Assembly: GCA_963709485.1 (NCBI GenBank) | Contig: CAVPWE010000001.1 | Coordinates: 620,001 to 684,000, forward strand | Reading direction: 5' to 3' | Source of the DNA: JAXDBM01 sp963709485 | GTDB taxonomy: Bacteria > Desulfobacterota > Syntrophia > Syntrophales > Fen-1087 | Length of the DNA stretch: 64,000 nt | Part shown: positions 8,688 to 16,953 of the stretch, piece by piece | Position numbering within the stretch: position 1 is the stretch's first letter | Layout: each line of letters starts with the position of its first letter | Program-made: the position numbers and the translations under genes | Notes under the pieces: generated by a model | What the model saw: only the letters and a program-made list of their open reading frames with translations | Database searches by the model: none | Told to the model about the DNA's origin: nothing

Positions 8688-9505
8688 TTTTTTCCACGGC
8701 TTTTCAGCTCCGGCTTCAGTCCTTTATGGGATTCATGGTCGCCTGGATCCTGGCGCCGGTTTATTTCCTCGTGATCCGCCTGGCGGGCTGGCGCGTCAGG
8801 GAGGTCGATGAAACCAGAAAACGGTGGGCGGCGCTCCTCAGGGAGCATCCGGGCCCATGGCTGGTCTGCGGCAATCATCTGACGATGATCGATTCCATGA
8901 TCATGACCTATGCCATGATGTCCCTGGGAAAGCACCTTTCAGCGTACCGGAGCCTGCCCTGGAATCTGCCGGAGCGGACCAACTTCCAGCGGAACAGGGT
9001 CATGACCATCCTGTGCTATCTTACGAAGTGCATTCCGGTGAGACGGGGCGGAACCCGGGAGGAGATGCGCGGCACCCTTGAAAAATGCGATCATCTGCTG
9101 CGGCGGCGGCAGAATCTCATGATCTTTCCCGAAGGAGGGCGGTCCCGGACCGGCCGGGTCAACCGGGAAGATTTCTCATACGGCATCGGGCGCTTCCTGC
9201 AGGTCCACCCGGACTGCCGCGTCATGTGCGTCTATCTGCGGGGCGACGGCCAGGCTGGCTACGGGGCGATGCCCCGCCGGGGCGAATCGTTTACGGTGAT
9301 GCTGGAGGCGTTCCGTCCCTGCCGGAACGGCCTTCAGGGTTTGCGGGAACAGCGGGATCTTGCGGGCCAGGTCGTCATGCATCTGGCCGGAATGGAGGAC
9401 AGTTATTTTGACCTGCATCGGCAACGACATTGTGGACTTGAGCCATTCGGGAAACAGGGGCAAGAGCCGGGACCGGCGTTTCGTTTCCCGTGTCTTCACC
9501 GCTGA
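8684..9505 (+). CDS. 1-acyl-glycerol-3-phosphate acyltransferase-like protein (PlsC/LPLAT family)
   Basis: This 273-residue protein has a hydrophobic N-terminal segment (about 14-33) likely to anchor it in the inner membrane. The LPLAT motifs are present: NHLTMID (H65, D70) and FPEGGRSRTG near residue 150. It would transfer the finished acyl chain from the ACP to a lipid or other hydroxyl acceptor. The last ~98 bases overlap the following gene in another frame, and the tail after the conserved part has no recognisable domain. Being last but one in the operon, it suggests that the product ends up esterified in the membrane. The acceptor cannot be read from sequence. Confidence 0.82.
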   Translation: MIFSTAFQLRLQSFMGFMVAWILAPVYFLVIRLAGWRVREVDETRKRWAALLREHPGPWLVCGNHLTMIDSMIMTYAMMSLGKHLSAYRSLPWNLPERTNFQRNRVMTILCYLTKCIPVRRGGTREEMRGTLEKCDHLLRRRQNLMIFPEGGRSRTGRVNREDFSYGIGRFLQVHPDCRVMCVYLRGDGQAGYGAMPRRGESFTVMLEAFRPCRNGLQGLREQRDLAGQVVMHLAGMEDSYFDLHRQRHCGLEPFGKQGQEPGPAFRFPCLHR

Positions 9506-10151
9506 AGAACAGGAACGGATTGACGGCGCCGAGGCGCCCGACGCGATGCTCTGGATGCTCTGGGCCGCGAAAGAGGCCGCCTTCAAGGCGGCCGTCAAAT
9601 TGAAGCCGGGAACCGCCTTCATCCCCCGGGCGTATGCGGTCGCCCTTGCCGATCCTTCCCGGTCCGATGATCGCAGGGAGGACGCTCCGTCGAGTGTTTC
9701 GATTGCGTCCGGCGGCGGTGACGACGGGTTCTTCTCCGGCCGCGGCGCCGTCGTGACGCCCGCCGGCCCCGTCGATTTTTCCTGCTCCCGCTCCGACGGC
9801 CATGTCCATTGCGTCGCGGTCATGAACGGCACGTATCGCATGGTCCCGCCCGCCTCCGATGTTCGCGCCGTCGAGAGGAAGCTGAACGGTCCGGCCGATC
9901 CCTCCAGCGCGCTTCGCTGGGAGGCCATTCACTATCTGGCCTCCGCTTTGCGGATTTCCCCCTTTTTCATCAGAATTCGCCGCGAGAAGATGTGTGCCGA
10001 ATACGGCCCCCCCCGCGTCTTTATGGAAGGGAGGCTGACCGACATCGATATCAGCCTCAGCCATGACGGCCGGTATATCGCCTTTGCCGTTCATCTGCCG
10101 GGCGCCGGGCATGCGTCCGAACGCGCGGCGGCGTCCGCCCGCTTTTTCTGA
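9408..10151 (+). CDS. Holo-ACP synthase-like phosphopantetheinyl transferase with central insertion
   Basis: About 247 residues, starting at TTG 9408 with GGAGG nine bases upstream. The N terminus CIGNDIVDLS matches the GxDIV motif with metal-ligand D7. WAAKEAAFK (K55, E56, K60) matches the second motif, and DISLSHDGRYIAFAV near the end matches the final AcpS strand. The motif order is that of AcpS, but the protein is about twice AcpS length (~125) because roughly 100 residues, including Pro/Gly/Ser-rich stretches, lie between the KEA motif and the last motif. It would convert the island ACP to its active form. The start lies inside the acyltransferase gene. Activity despite the insertion is probable, not proven. 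Confidence 0.8.
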   Translation: MTCIGNDIVDLSHSGNRGKSRDRRFVSRVFTAEEQERIDGAEAPDAMLWMLWAAKEAAFKAAVKLKPGTAFIPRAYAVALADPSRSDDRREDAPSSVSIASGGGDDGFFSGRGAVVTPAGPVDFSCSRSDGHVHCVAVMNGTYRMVPPASDVRAVERKLNGPADPSSALRWEAIHYLASALRISPFFIRIRREKMCAEYGPPRVFMEGRLTDIDISLSHDGRYIAFAVHLPGAGHASERAAASARFF

Positions 10152-10168
10152 ACCCGGCCGCTCCGCTT

Positions 10169-10221
10169 GGCAGGACTGCGCCGGCAACCGGCCGGAGCCT
10201 GCCCAAAACCGCCTGTTTTTT
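10169..10221 (+). terminator. Candidate intrinsic terminator after the FAS-like operon
   Basis: GGCAGG at 10169-10174 can pair with CCTGCC at 10198-10203. A nested GC-rich hairpin lies between them, and a run of seven T at 10215-10221 follows after about eleven bases. The gap between stem and T-run is longer than ideal, so termination efficiency is uncertain. Confidence 0.4.
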
Positions 10222-10271
10222 CTGTTTTTCCAATGATTTTGCCGATCTTTCCATCCGCAGGAAATCTGATC

Positions 10272-10298
10272 TTGACAGGGCCGTGAAATCGTGATAAC
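10272..10298 (+). promoter_or_regulatory. Candidate sigma70 promoter for the Hdr-Flx operon
   Basis: A perfect -35 TTGACA (10272-10277) is followed after 15 bases by GATAAC (10293-10298), four of six matches to TATAAT. Transcription would begin near 10305, about 93 bases before the hdrA start. The short spacer lowers confidence, but this is the only consensus -35 in the 246-base gap. Confidence 0.45.
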
Positions 10299-10397
10299 CG
10301 CTCGCACGGTTTGTGGCCCCCCCGCTGCAGGGGCGGGCCTGAAGCGGGTAATCCATGTTCTTTAAATATCGAACAGAATCCTTACAGGAGTGAAAAG

Positions 10398-13300
10398 GTG
10401 TTGAAAGATAACGAGAAAGTCGGTGCGGTAATGGTCGTCGGGTCGGGCATCGCCGGTATTCAGGCGTCCCTGGACCTCGCAAATTCCGGTATGAAAGTCT
10501 ACCTCGTGGAGAACGGGATCAGCATTGGCGGCGTCATGGCCCAGCTCGACAAAACCTTCCCCACCAATGACTGTTCGGCCTGCATCCTTTCCCCGAAACT
10601 CGTGGAAGTGGGGCGCCATCCCAACGTGGAGATCATGACGCGCCGCACGGTGGAGTCCGTGGAGGGCGAACCGGGCAAGTTCAGAGTCAAACTGACCAAG
10701 GCCCCCCGGTTTGTCGACCTGGACAAGTGCACGGGCTGCGGCGACTGCGCGAATGTCTGCCCCGTGTCCGTCAAGTCGGATTTCAACGAGAACCTGAACG
10801 AGCGCAAGGCCACCTACCGCCATTTCCCCCAGGCGATCCCCAGCGGCTTCGCCATCGACAAGCTCGGGACATCGCCCTGCAAGGCGGCCTGCCCCACCCA
10901 TATCAGCGTCCAGGGCTACGTGGCCCTGATTTCCGCGGGCAAGTACAAGGAGGCCCTGAAGCTCATCAAGAAAGACAACCCCTTCCCGTCCGTCTGCGGT
11001 CGCGTCTGCAACCATCCCTGCGAGGAGGCCTGCATGCGGGGCAAGGTCGAGCAGCCCATCGACATCATGCACCTGAAGCGTTTTGTGGCCGATCTGGACC
11101 TGAACGATGAGACCCGTTATATTCCTGAAATCAAAGAGAAAAAAGACAAAAAGGTTGCCGTTGTCGGGGCCGGTCCGTCCGGCCTGACGGCCGCCTATTA
11201 TCTGGCCGCAAACGGCTACGGCGTGGAAGTCTTCGAAGCCCTGCCCGTGGCGGGTGGCTGGATGGCGGTGGGGATCCCCGAATACCGCCTCCCCAAGGAC
11301 GTCCTGAAGGCCGAAATCAAGGTGATCGAGGACCTGGGCGTCAAGATCCATCTCAATACCGGCGTCGGCAGGGATGTCCCCTTCGAAAAACTCCGGAAGG
11401 ATTTCGATGCCCTCTTCATCGGCTGCGGCACCATGCTCTCCAGCAAACTGGACATCCCCGGCGAGGAGATGCAGGGCGTCATTCACGGCGTCGATTATCT
11501 GAAGCGCGTCAATCTGGGCGAAAAAGTCTTTCTGGGCGATCGCGTCGCCGTCGTCGGCGGCGGGAATGTGGCCATGGACGCCGTCCGGACGGCCACCCGG
11601 ACCGGCTCGAAGGAGGTCTTCATCCTCTACCGCCGGTCCCGAAAGGAAATGCCCGCATCCCCGGAGGAGATCGAAGAGGCCCTGGAAGAGGGGATCAAGA
11701 TGGAATTCCTCGTGGCCCCGGTCCGCGTCGTCGGCAAGGACGGAAAGGTCACGGGGATCGAATGCCTGCGCATGGAGCTGGGTGAGCCCGACGCCTCCGG
11801 GCGCCGCCGCCCCGTCCCCATCAAGGGATCCGAATTCATCGTCGACTGCGATGCCATCATCCCGGCCATCGGCCAGGCGGCGGATCTCGATTTTATCCCC
11901 AAGGAAAGCGGCATTGCCATCAACAAGTGGAAGAATTTCGACGTCAACCCCGTCACCTTTGCGACCAACGTCCCCGGCGTCTTCGCCGGCGGCGACGTCG
12001 TGACCGGTCCCGCCACGGTGGTCAAGGCGGTCAATGCCGGAAAGGAGGCGGCGGTCTCCATTGACCGTTACCTTCGGGGCGAGGATATCAAGGCGGGCCG
12101 TGAGAAGGACTGGACGAAGGATCTGGCGGACAAGGCGGATACGTCCCAGTTCGGGAAAGTGCCCCGGGAAAAGTACCCCCACATGAAGCCGGAAGAGCGG
12201 AAGCTCACGTTCCAGGAGGTGGGGGTCGGCTTCAGCGAGGACGCGGCCGTCCGGGAGGCCAACCGCTGCCTCTCCTGCGGCATCTGCTCCGAGTGCTACC
12301 AGTGCGTCGAGGCCTGCATCGCCGGCGCCATCAACCATGACGACACCTACGAGGAGGAGGAGATCGAAGTGGGCGCCGTCATTGCGTCGCCCGGATTCGA
12401 GGCCTTTGATGCGGGCCTGCGCGGCGAGTACGGCTTCGGCATTTACGCGAACGTGGTGACCAGCATCCAGTTCGAGCGGATCCTGTCGGCATCGGGTCCC
12501 TATTTCGGTCATGTCCAGCGGCTGTCCGACGGCCGGGAGCCCCGGAAGATCGCCTTCATCCAGTGCGTCGGCTCCCGCGACACCTCCTGCGACAACAGCT
12601 GGTGCTCGTCGGTCTGCTGCATGTACGCCACGAAGGAGGCCATCATCGGCAAGGAACACGCCAAGAACCTGGAGCCCACCATTTTCTTCATGGACATCCG
12701 GGCCCACGGCAAGGATTTCGACCGCTTCGTCAACCGCGCCAAGGGCGAGTACGGCATCCGCTACATCCGCTCCATGCCCTCCACCGTCAAGGAGCTTCAG
12801 CAGAGCAAGAACCTGCTGGTCAAGTACGTCCAGGAAGACGGCACCCTTGTGGAAGAGGAATTCGACATGATCGTCCTGTCCGTCGGCCTGACGCCGCCGA
12901 AGGAGGCGGCCAAGCTGGCCAAGGCCCTGGGCATCGAGCTGCAGGAGCACGGGTTCTGCAGGACCTCCCTGGAGAATCCGGTCCAGACCAGCCGGCCGGG
13001 CGTCTTCGTCTGCGGCGCTTTCGGCGGCCCCAAGGATATTCCGGAAACGGTCATGGAGGCGAGCGGCGCGGCCGCCTGCGCCCAGGGGCTGCTGGCCTCG
13101 CGGCGGGGAACCATGACCTGCGAGGAGGAACTGCCGCTGGAAAACGACATTCGGGGCATCGGCCCGCGAACGGGCGTTTTCGTCTGCCATTGCGGCATCA
13201 ACATCGGCGGCGTCGTCCGGGTTCCCGAGGTGGTCGAGTACTGCAAGACCCTCCCCAATGTGGTGTATGTGACGGACAACCTCTTTACCTGCTCCCAGGA

Positions 13301-14828
13301 CACGGCCGTGAAGATGGGCGAGGTGATCAAGGAGCACAACCTGACCCGCGTGGTCGTCGGCTCCTGCTCGCCGCGGACCCATGAGGGGCTTTTCCAGGAA
13401 AACTGCGAGAAGGCGGGCCTGAACCGCTATCTCTTCGAGATGGCCAACATCCGCGACCAGAACTCCTGGGTCCATATGCACGAACCGGATGCGGCCACGG
13501 AAAAGGCCAAGGACCTGATGCGAATGGCGATCGCCAAGGCCCAGTACCTGAAGCCCCTGAAGCCGGGGCAGCTCAGCGTCAACCACGCCGTGCTGATCAT
13601 CGGCGGCGGGCTGGCCGGCATCACCGCGGCGCTGGCCCTGGCCGATCAGGGCTTCGAATCCCACATTGTGGAACGGGAGTTCGAGCTGGGGGGCAATTAC
13701 CGCCACATCTACTACACCCTCGAGGGGCTCGACGCGAAGAAGCACCTGGCCGGCCTGCTGCAGAAAGTGAAAGACAGCAAATTCATCCATGTTCACACCG
13801 GCGCGAACATCAAGAAGATCGAGGGTTTCATCGGCAATTACAAAACGACGATCGAGCAGAAAAAGGAAGGGGAGACCCAGTTCGAGCACGGCGTGGTCCT
13901 CGTCGCCACCGGCGCCTACGAGCTGGAGAACAGGGAATATCTCCAGGGGCAGTCGGAGCAGGTCGTTCCCCAGCGCGAGCTGGAGAAGCGGATCGCCGAG
14001 AAGGATGCGAAAGTGGCGGCGGCCGGGAGCGTCGTCATGATCCAGTGCGTCGGATCGCGGAACCAGGAGCGGCCCTACTGCAGCCGCTACTGCTGCTCCG
14101 AAGCCATCAAGAACGCCCTGAAGCTGAAAGAGGCCGACCCCGCCAAGGACATCACGATCATTTACCGGGATATCCGGACCTTCGGCCTCAAGGAGGACTA
14201 CTACAAGAAGGCCCGCGAGCTGGACGTCAAGTTCATCCGCTACGACGAGGACCGCAAGCCGGAGGTCCGCCAGGACGGCAGCCGGATCGCCGTGAACGTC
14301 TTCGACCCGATCCTGAACGAGAAGGTGGAGCTGAAGACCGATCTGCTGGCCCTCAGCGTCGGCACCGTCCCCAATCCCGGCAACGAGGACATCGGCAAGA
14401 TGCTCAAGGTGCCCACCAACCAGGACGGCTTCTTCCTGGAGGCCCACGTCAAGCTGCGGCCCGTCGATTTTCAGACGGACGGCGTCTTCATGTGCGGCAT
14501 GGCCCATGCGCCGAAGCTCAGCGAGGAGGCGATCACGCAGGCCTATGCGGCCGTCTCCCGCGCCTGCACGATTCTGACCAAGGATTATATCGAGGCGGAG
14601 GGCAAGACCGCCTATGTGAACAAGGAGCGGTGCATGGCCTGCGGGCTCTGCGAGATCAACTGCCCCTTCAGCGCCATTTCGGTGGATTTCAACGAGGGCT
14701 GCGCCGTCGTCAACGCGGTGCTCTGCAAGGGGTGCGGCGTCTGCACGGCCTCCTGCCGGATGAACGCCGTGGACCTGAACGGCTTCAACAACGAGGAAGT
14801 GCTGGCGCAGATATATAATTTAAACTAG
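10398..14828 (+). CDS. hdrA: Giant HdrA-type flavoprotein with NfnB/GltD-like insertion
   Basis: 1476 residues, versus about 650 for classical HdrA. In order: FAD-binding GSGIAG (15-20) and the HdrA segment with CSACILSPK; a ferredoxin motif CTGCGDCANVCP near 110; then a module of about 450 residues like NfnB/GltD, with SVCGRVCNHPCEEAC, a second dinucleotide site VVGAGPSG (~253) and a third VVGGGNVAMD (~382). The HdrA body resumes with CLSCGICSECYQC (~623) and CVGSRD. A second HdrA-like half follows with another FAD site GGGLAG (~1067), ending in two ferredoxin motifs CMACGLCEINCP (~1411) and CKGCGVCTASC (~1442). It should be the bifurcating flavoprotein core taking electrons from FlxA/NADH. 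The GTG start at 10398 has AGGAG seven bases upstream. Confidence 0.88.
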   Translation: MLKDNEKVGAVMVVGSGIAGIQASLDLANSGMKVYLVENGISIGGVMAQLDKTFPTNDCSACILSPKLVEVGRHPNVEIMTRRTVESVEGEPGKFRVKLTKAPRFVDLDKCTGCGDCANVCPVSVKSDFNENLNERKATYRHFPQAIPSGFAIDKLGTSPCKAACPTHISVQGYVALISAGKYKEALKLIKKDNPFPSVCGRVCNHPCEEACMRGKVEQPIDIMHLKRFVADLDLNDETRYIPEIKEKKDKKVAVVGAGPSGLTAAYYLAANGYGVEVFEALPVAGGWMAVGIPEYRLPKDVLKAEIKVIEDLGVKIHLNTGVGRDVPFEKLRKDFDALFIGCGTMLSSKLDIPGEEMQGVIHGVDYLKRVNLGEKVFLGDRVAVVGGGNVAMDAVRTATRTGSKEVFILYRRSRKEMPASPEEIEEALEEGIKMEFLVAPVRVVGKDGKVTGIECLRMELGEPDASGRRRPVPIKGSEFIVDCDAIIPAIGQAADLDFIPKESGIAINKWKNFDVNPVTFATNVPGVFAGGDVVTGPATVVKAVNAGKEAAVSIDRYLRGEDIKAGREKDWTKDLADKADTSQFGKVPREKYPHMKPEERKLTFQEVGVGFSEDAAVREANRCLSCGICSECYQCVEACIAGAINHDDTYEEEEIEVGAVIASPGFEAFDAGLRGEYGFGIYANVVTSIQFERILSASGPYFGHVQRLSDGREPRKIAFIQCVGSRDTSCDNSWCSSVCCMYATKEAIIGKEHAKNLEPTIFFMDIRAHGKDFDRFVNRAKGEYGIRYIRSMPSTVKELQQSKNLLVKYVQEDGTLVEEEFDMIVLSVGLTPPKEAAKLAKALGIELQEHGFCRTSLENPVQTSRPGVFVCGAFGGPKDIPETVMEASGAAACAQGLLASRRGTMTCEEELPLENDIRGIGPRTGVFVCHCGINIGGVVRVPEVVEYCKTLPNVVYVTDNLFTCSQDTAVKMGEVIKEHNLTRVVVGSCSPRTHEGLFQENCEKAGLNRYLFEMANIRDQNSWVHMHEPDAATEKAKDLMRMAIAKAQYLKPLKPGQLSVNHAVLIIGGGLAGITAALALADQGFESHIVEREFELGGNYRHIYYTLEGLDAKKHLAGLLQKVKDSKFIHVHTGANIKKIEGFIGNYKTTIEQKKEGETQFEHGVVLVATGAYELENREYLQGQSEQVVPQRELEKRIAEKDAKVAAAGSVVMIQCVGSRNQERPYCSRYCCSEAIKNALKLKEADPAKDITIIYRDIRTFGLKEDYYKKARELDVKFIRYDEDRKPEVRQDGSRIAVNVFDPILNEKVELKTDLLALSVGTVPNPGNEDIGKMLKVPTNQDGFFLEAHVKLRPVDFQTDGVFMCGMAHAPKLSEEAITQAYAAVSRACTILTKDYIEAEGKTAYVNKERCMACGLCEINCPFSAISVDFNEGCAVVNAVLCKGCGVCTASCRMNAVDLNGFNNEEVLAQIYNLN

Positions 14829-14872
14829 CGTGAACGGCTGATAAAGCTGCATGGCCGCAGGAAGGAGAATAT

Positions 14873-15319
14873 ATGGCTGAAATTCAAGCAAAAGAGGGCT
14901 GGGAACCGAAAATCGTTGCCATTGTCTGCAACTGGTGCACATACGCCGGCGCGGACCTGGCGGGGATCAGCAGAATTCAATATCCGCCGAATGTTCGGAT
15001 CATCCGGGTTCCCTGTACCGGCAGGATCAACCCCTTTTATGTCATGAAGGCCCTGCAGGAAGGCGCCGACGGCGTTCTGGTTTCCGGCTGACACCCGGGT
15101 GAATGCCACTATTTATCAGGAAATTTAGTGGCGCGCCGCAAGTTTGCGACGTTAAAAAGCTTCCTGAATTACATTGGCGTGGAAGGCGACAGAACCATAT
15201 TCACCTGGATTTCGGCATCCGAGGGAGACCGGTTCGCCCAGGTCATCAAAGGGGTCACGCAGGCGGTCCGGAAACTGGGGCCGGCCACCAAACTGGTCAA
15301 GACGATCCAAGACAAATAA
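14873..15319 (+). CDS. flxD: Selenocysteine-containing MvhD/FlxD subunit (in-frame UGA = Sec73)
   Basis: A 148-residue iron-sulfur adapter of the MvhD family, which passes electrons to HdrA. Translation from ATG 14873 gives CNWC (C19, C22), YPPNVRIIRVPC (C48) and GADGVLVSG, then TGA at 15089-15091. The same frame continues without interruption as HPGECHYLSGN, ARRKFATLKSFLNYIG and WISASEG to TAA at 15317-15319. In Cys-containing relatives the motif is GCHPGDCHY, so UGA stands exactly where a cluster-ligand or redox Cys belongs. Conserved MvhD sequence on both sides makes this one selenoprotein gene, not two short genes. Sec forms of the methanogen homologue (VhuD) are known. It lies 44 bases after hdrA; the next gene starts 20 bases later. 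The Sec machinery is not in this window. Confidence 0.92.
15105..15132 (+). promoter_or_regulatory. Candidate bacterial SECIS hairpin downstream of the UGA codon
   Basis: GCCACTA (15105-15111) pairs perfectly with TAGTGGC (15126-15132). TTT/AAA may extend the helix, leaving ATCAGG at the tip. The tip lies about 20-23 bases after the UGA at 15089-15091, inside the usual 16-37 base window for bacterial SECIS elements. The usual G at the first or second loop position is not clearly met in this fold, so the exact apical structure is uncertain. Confidence 0.6.
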
Positions 15320-15339
15320 GGAACGAGGAATCGGGAACT

Positions 15340-16362
15340 GTGGAAAATATCGAGAAGAAACTGCGGGAAGAAGCCAGGAAGCTGCTGATCGAAAAGCAGG
15401 TGGACGCCATTGTCGGGTACGAAAAAGGGACCCTGCCGCTGACGGCCACGCCCTGCTTTATCACGAACCCCGACGATGCGGAGAAACTGGTCTGGAACCG
15501 TTTCTGCACGCAGAACCTGGCGAAGTTCGTCCATGACCTGGTGATGCAGCACCGGGAATCGCAGAAGCGGGTCAAGCCGGAAGCCCGGATCAAAAAAGCC
15601 TTCGGGATCGTGGCCCGGGGCTGCACCTCGCGCTCCATCGTGATTCACCTGGTGGAAAAGCAGTATGAACGGGGCGATGTGGTGATCCTGGGCGTTCCCT
15701 GCACCGGTTACGTGGACAAGAAGAAGCTCGCCGTCCTCCTGAACGGCGAGGAAATCCTGGACGGCGCCGTGGCCGGGGATCACCTGACCGTCCGGACGCC
15801 TGCGGGCGAGAAAAAGTTCGCCCTGAAGGATGTGCTGGCCGACAACTGCCTGACCTGCCGCTTCAACAATCCCGTCATTTCCGACGTGATGGCGGGCGAT
15901 CCGGCGCCGCCGATGGATGCCGCTGCGGAATATGCCGAGGTGGAGGCGTTCGAAAAGCTTCCCATCGAGGAGCGCTGGGCCTATTTCACCAAGGAGATGG
16001 AAAAATGCATCCGCTGCGCCGCCTGCCGGAACGCATGCCCATCCTGCTACTGCCGGATCTGCTTTGCCGAGCAGAGCCAGCCGCAGTGGGTCGGCATCGG
16101 CGAGGACCGGGAGGACACCCAGATGTTCCAGCTCATGCGGATCTACCACATGGTGGGGCGCTGCGTGGACTGCGGATCCTGCATCAGCGTCTGCCCCATG
16201 GGCGTGGACCTGCGCAAGTTCCTCAAGAAGCTGGACAAGGACGCCTTCGCGTTCTTCGAGCACCGGGCCGGCGCATCGGTGGACGTCCCGGCGCCGCTCA
16301 GCGCCTTCAGGGAAAACGACAAGGAAGATTTCATCTTTAACCCCGGCGGGGGCGGACATTGA
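15340..16362 (+). CDS. FrhB/FdhB-like iron-sulfur protein with two [4Fe-4S] motifs (possible FlxC)
   Basis: A 340-residue soluble protein. The N-terminal two-thirds resemble the FrhB/FdhB fold: ARGCTSRS near 100, GVPCTGY, and DNCLTCRFNNP. A C-terminal dicluster domain follows, with CIRCAACRNACPSCYC and CVDCGSCISVCPMG. Proteins of this type carry FAD and clusters and hand electrons to Hdr from F420H2, formate or NADH modules. The GTG at 15340 follows GAGGAA by nine bases; upstream sequence in that frame belongs to flxD. Its place between flxD and hdrC suggests the FlxC role, or an extra electron port beyond the Desulfovibrio FlxABCD-HdrABC set. Function beyond electron transfer is unknown. Confidence 0.72.
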   Translation: MENIEKKLREEARKLLIEKQVDAIVGYEKGTLPLTATPCFITNPDDAEKLVWNRFCTQNLAKFVHDLVMQHRESQKRVKPEARIKKAFGIVARGCTSRSIVIHLVEKQYERGDVVILGVPCTGYVDKKKLAVLLNGEEILDGAVAGDHLTVRTPAGEKKFALKDVLADNCLTCRFNNPVISDVMAGDPAPPMDAAAEYAEVEAFEKLPIEERWAYFTKEMEKCIRCAACRNACPSCYCRICFAEQSQPQWVGIGEDREDTQMFQLMRIYHMVGRCVDCGSCISVCPMGVDLRKFLKKLDKDAFAFFEHRAGASVDVPAPLSAFRENDKEDFIFNPGGGGH

Positions 16363-16395
16363 ATCTTTTGATCGGGTGAGACGGACGGAGTGAAC

Positions 16396-16917
16396 ATGCA
16401 GACCTTTTTAGAGCAAGTGAACGAGAAAATCAACGGGGTGCCCCTCCAGCGGTGTTACCACTGCCGGAAGTGCACGGCCGGTTGTCCCCTGGCCTTTGCC
16501 ATGGAATACAACCCCAACAAGGTCATCAAGATGATCCAGATGGGCCGCCGCAACGAGGTCCTGAACAGCGCCACCATCTGGCTCTGCGCATCCTGCGAGA
16601 CCTGCATCACCCGGTGCCCCAACGAGGTGGACATTGCCCGGATGATGGACGTGCTCCGGCAGATGGCCATTGAAACGGGCGTGGGCGCGAAGGAGAAGAA
16701 CATCCTGAAATTCCACGAGGCCTTCCTGTCCAACATTCAAAGGGGCGGCCGGATCAACGAGCCCACCATGATGGTGCAGTACAAGCTCAAATCGGGGGAC
16801 CTCTTTTCCGACATGGGGATGGGCATCGACATGTTCATGAAGGGAAAACTGGCGCTGATCTCGCCCCGCACAAAAAACATCGGCGCCGTGCGCAAAATTT
16901 TCGAGAAGACGAAGTAG
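16396..16917 (+). CDS. hdrC: HdrC-type iron-sulfur subunit
   Basis: A 173-residue protein with two complete [4Fe-4S] motifs: C20, C23, C26, C30 in CYHCRKCTAGCP, and C64, C67, C70, C74 in CASCETCITRCP. This is the HdrC pattern, relaying electrons between HdrA and HdrB. It lacks the transmembrane segments of HdrE/DsrM-type partners, so the complex should be cytoplasmic. ATG 16396 has GGAG five bases upstream; a GTG six bases earlier overlaps that site. The gene sits directly before hdrB. Confidence 0.9.
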   Translation: MQTFLEQVNEKINGVPLQRCYHCRKCTAGCPLAFAMEYNPNKVIKMIQMGRRNEVLNSATIWLCASCETCITRCPNEVDIARMMDVLRQMAIETGVGAKEKNILKFHEAFLSNIQRGGRINEPTMMVQYKLKSGDLFSDMGMGIDMFMKGKLALISPRTKNIGAVRKIFEKTK

Positions 16918-16953
16918 GCATTGCGTCGCGAATCGACACGAAGGAGGCTATCG

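Noticed and set aside
10362..14507. A 1381-codon open frame on the minus strand across hdrA
   Set aside because: It mirrors the GC-rich codon use of hdrA, shows no domain and has no ribosome site. The plus-strand frame is full of Fe-S and FAD motifs.
15128..15319. A separate small gene beginning at GTG 15128
   Set aside because: It is the second part of the flxD selenoprotein; its start lies inside conserved MvhD sequence.
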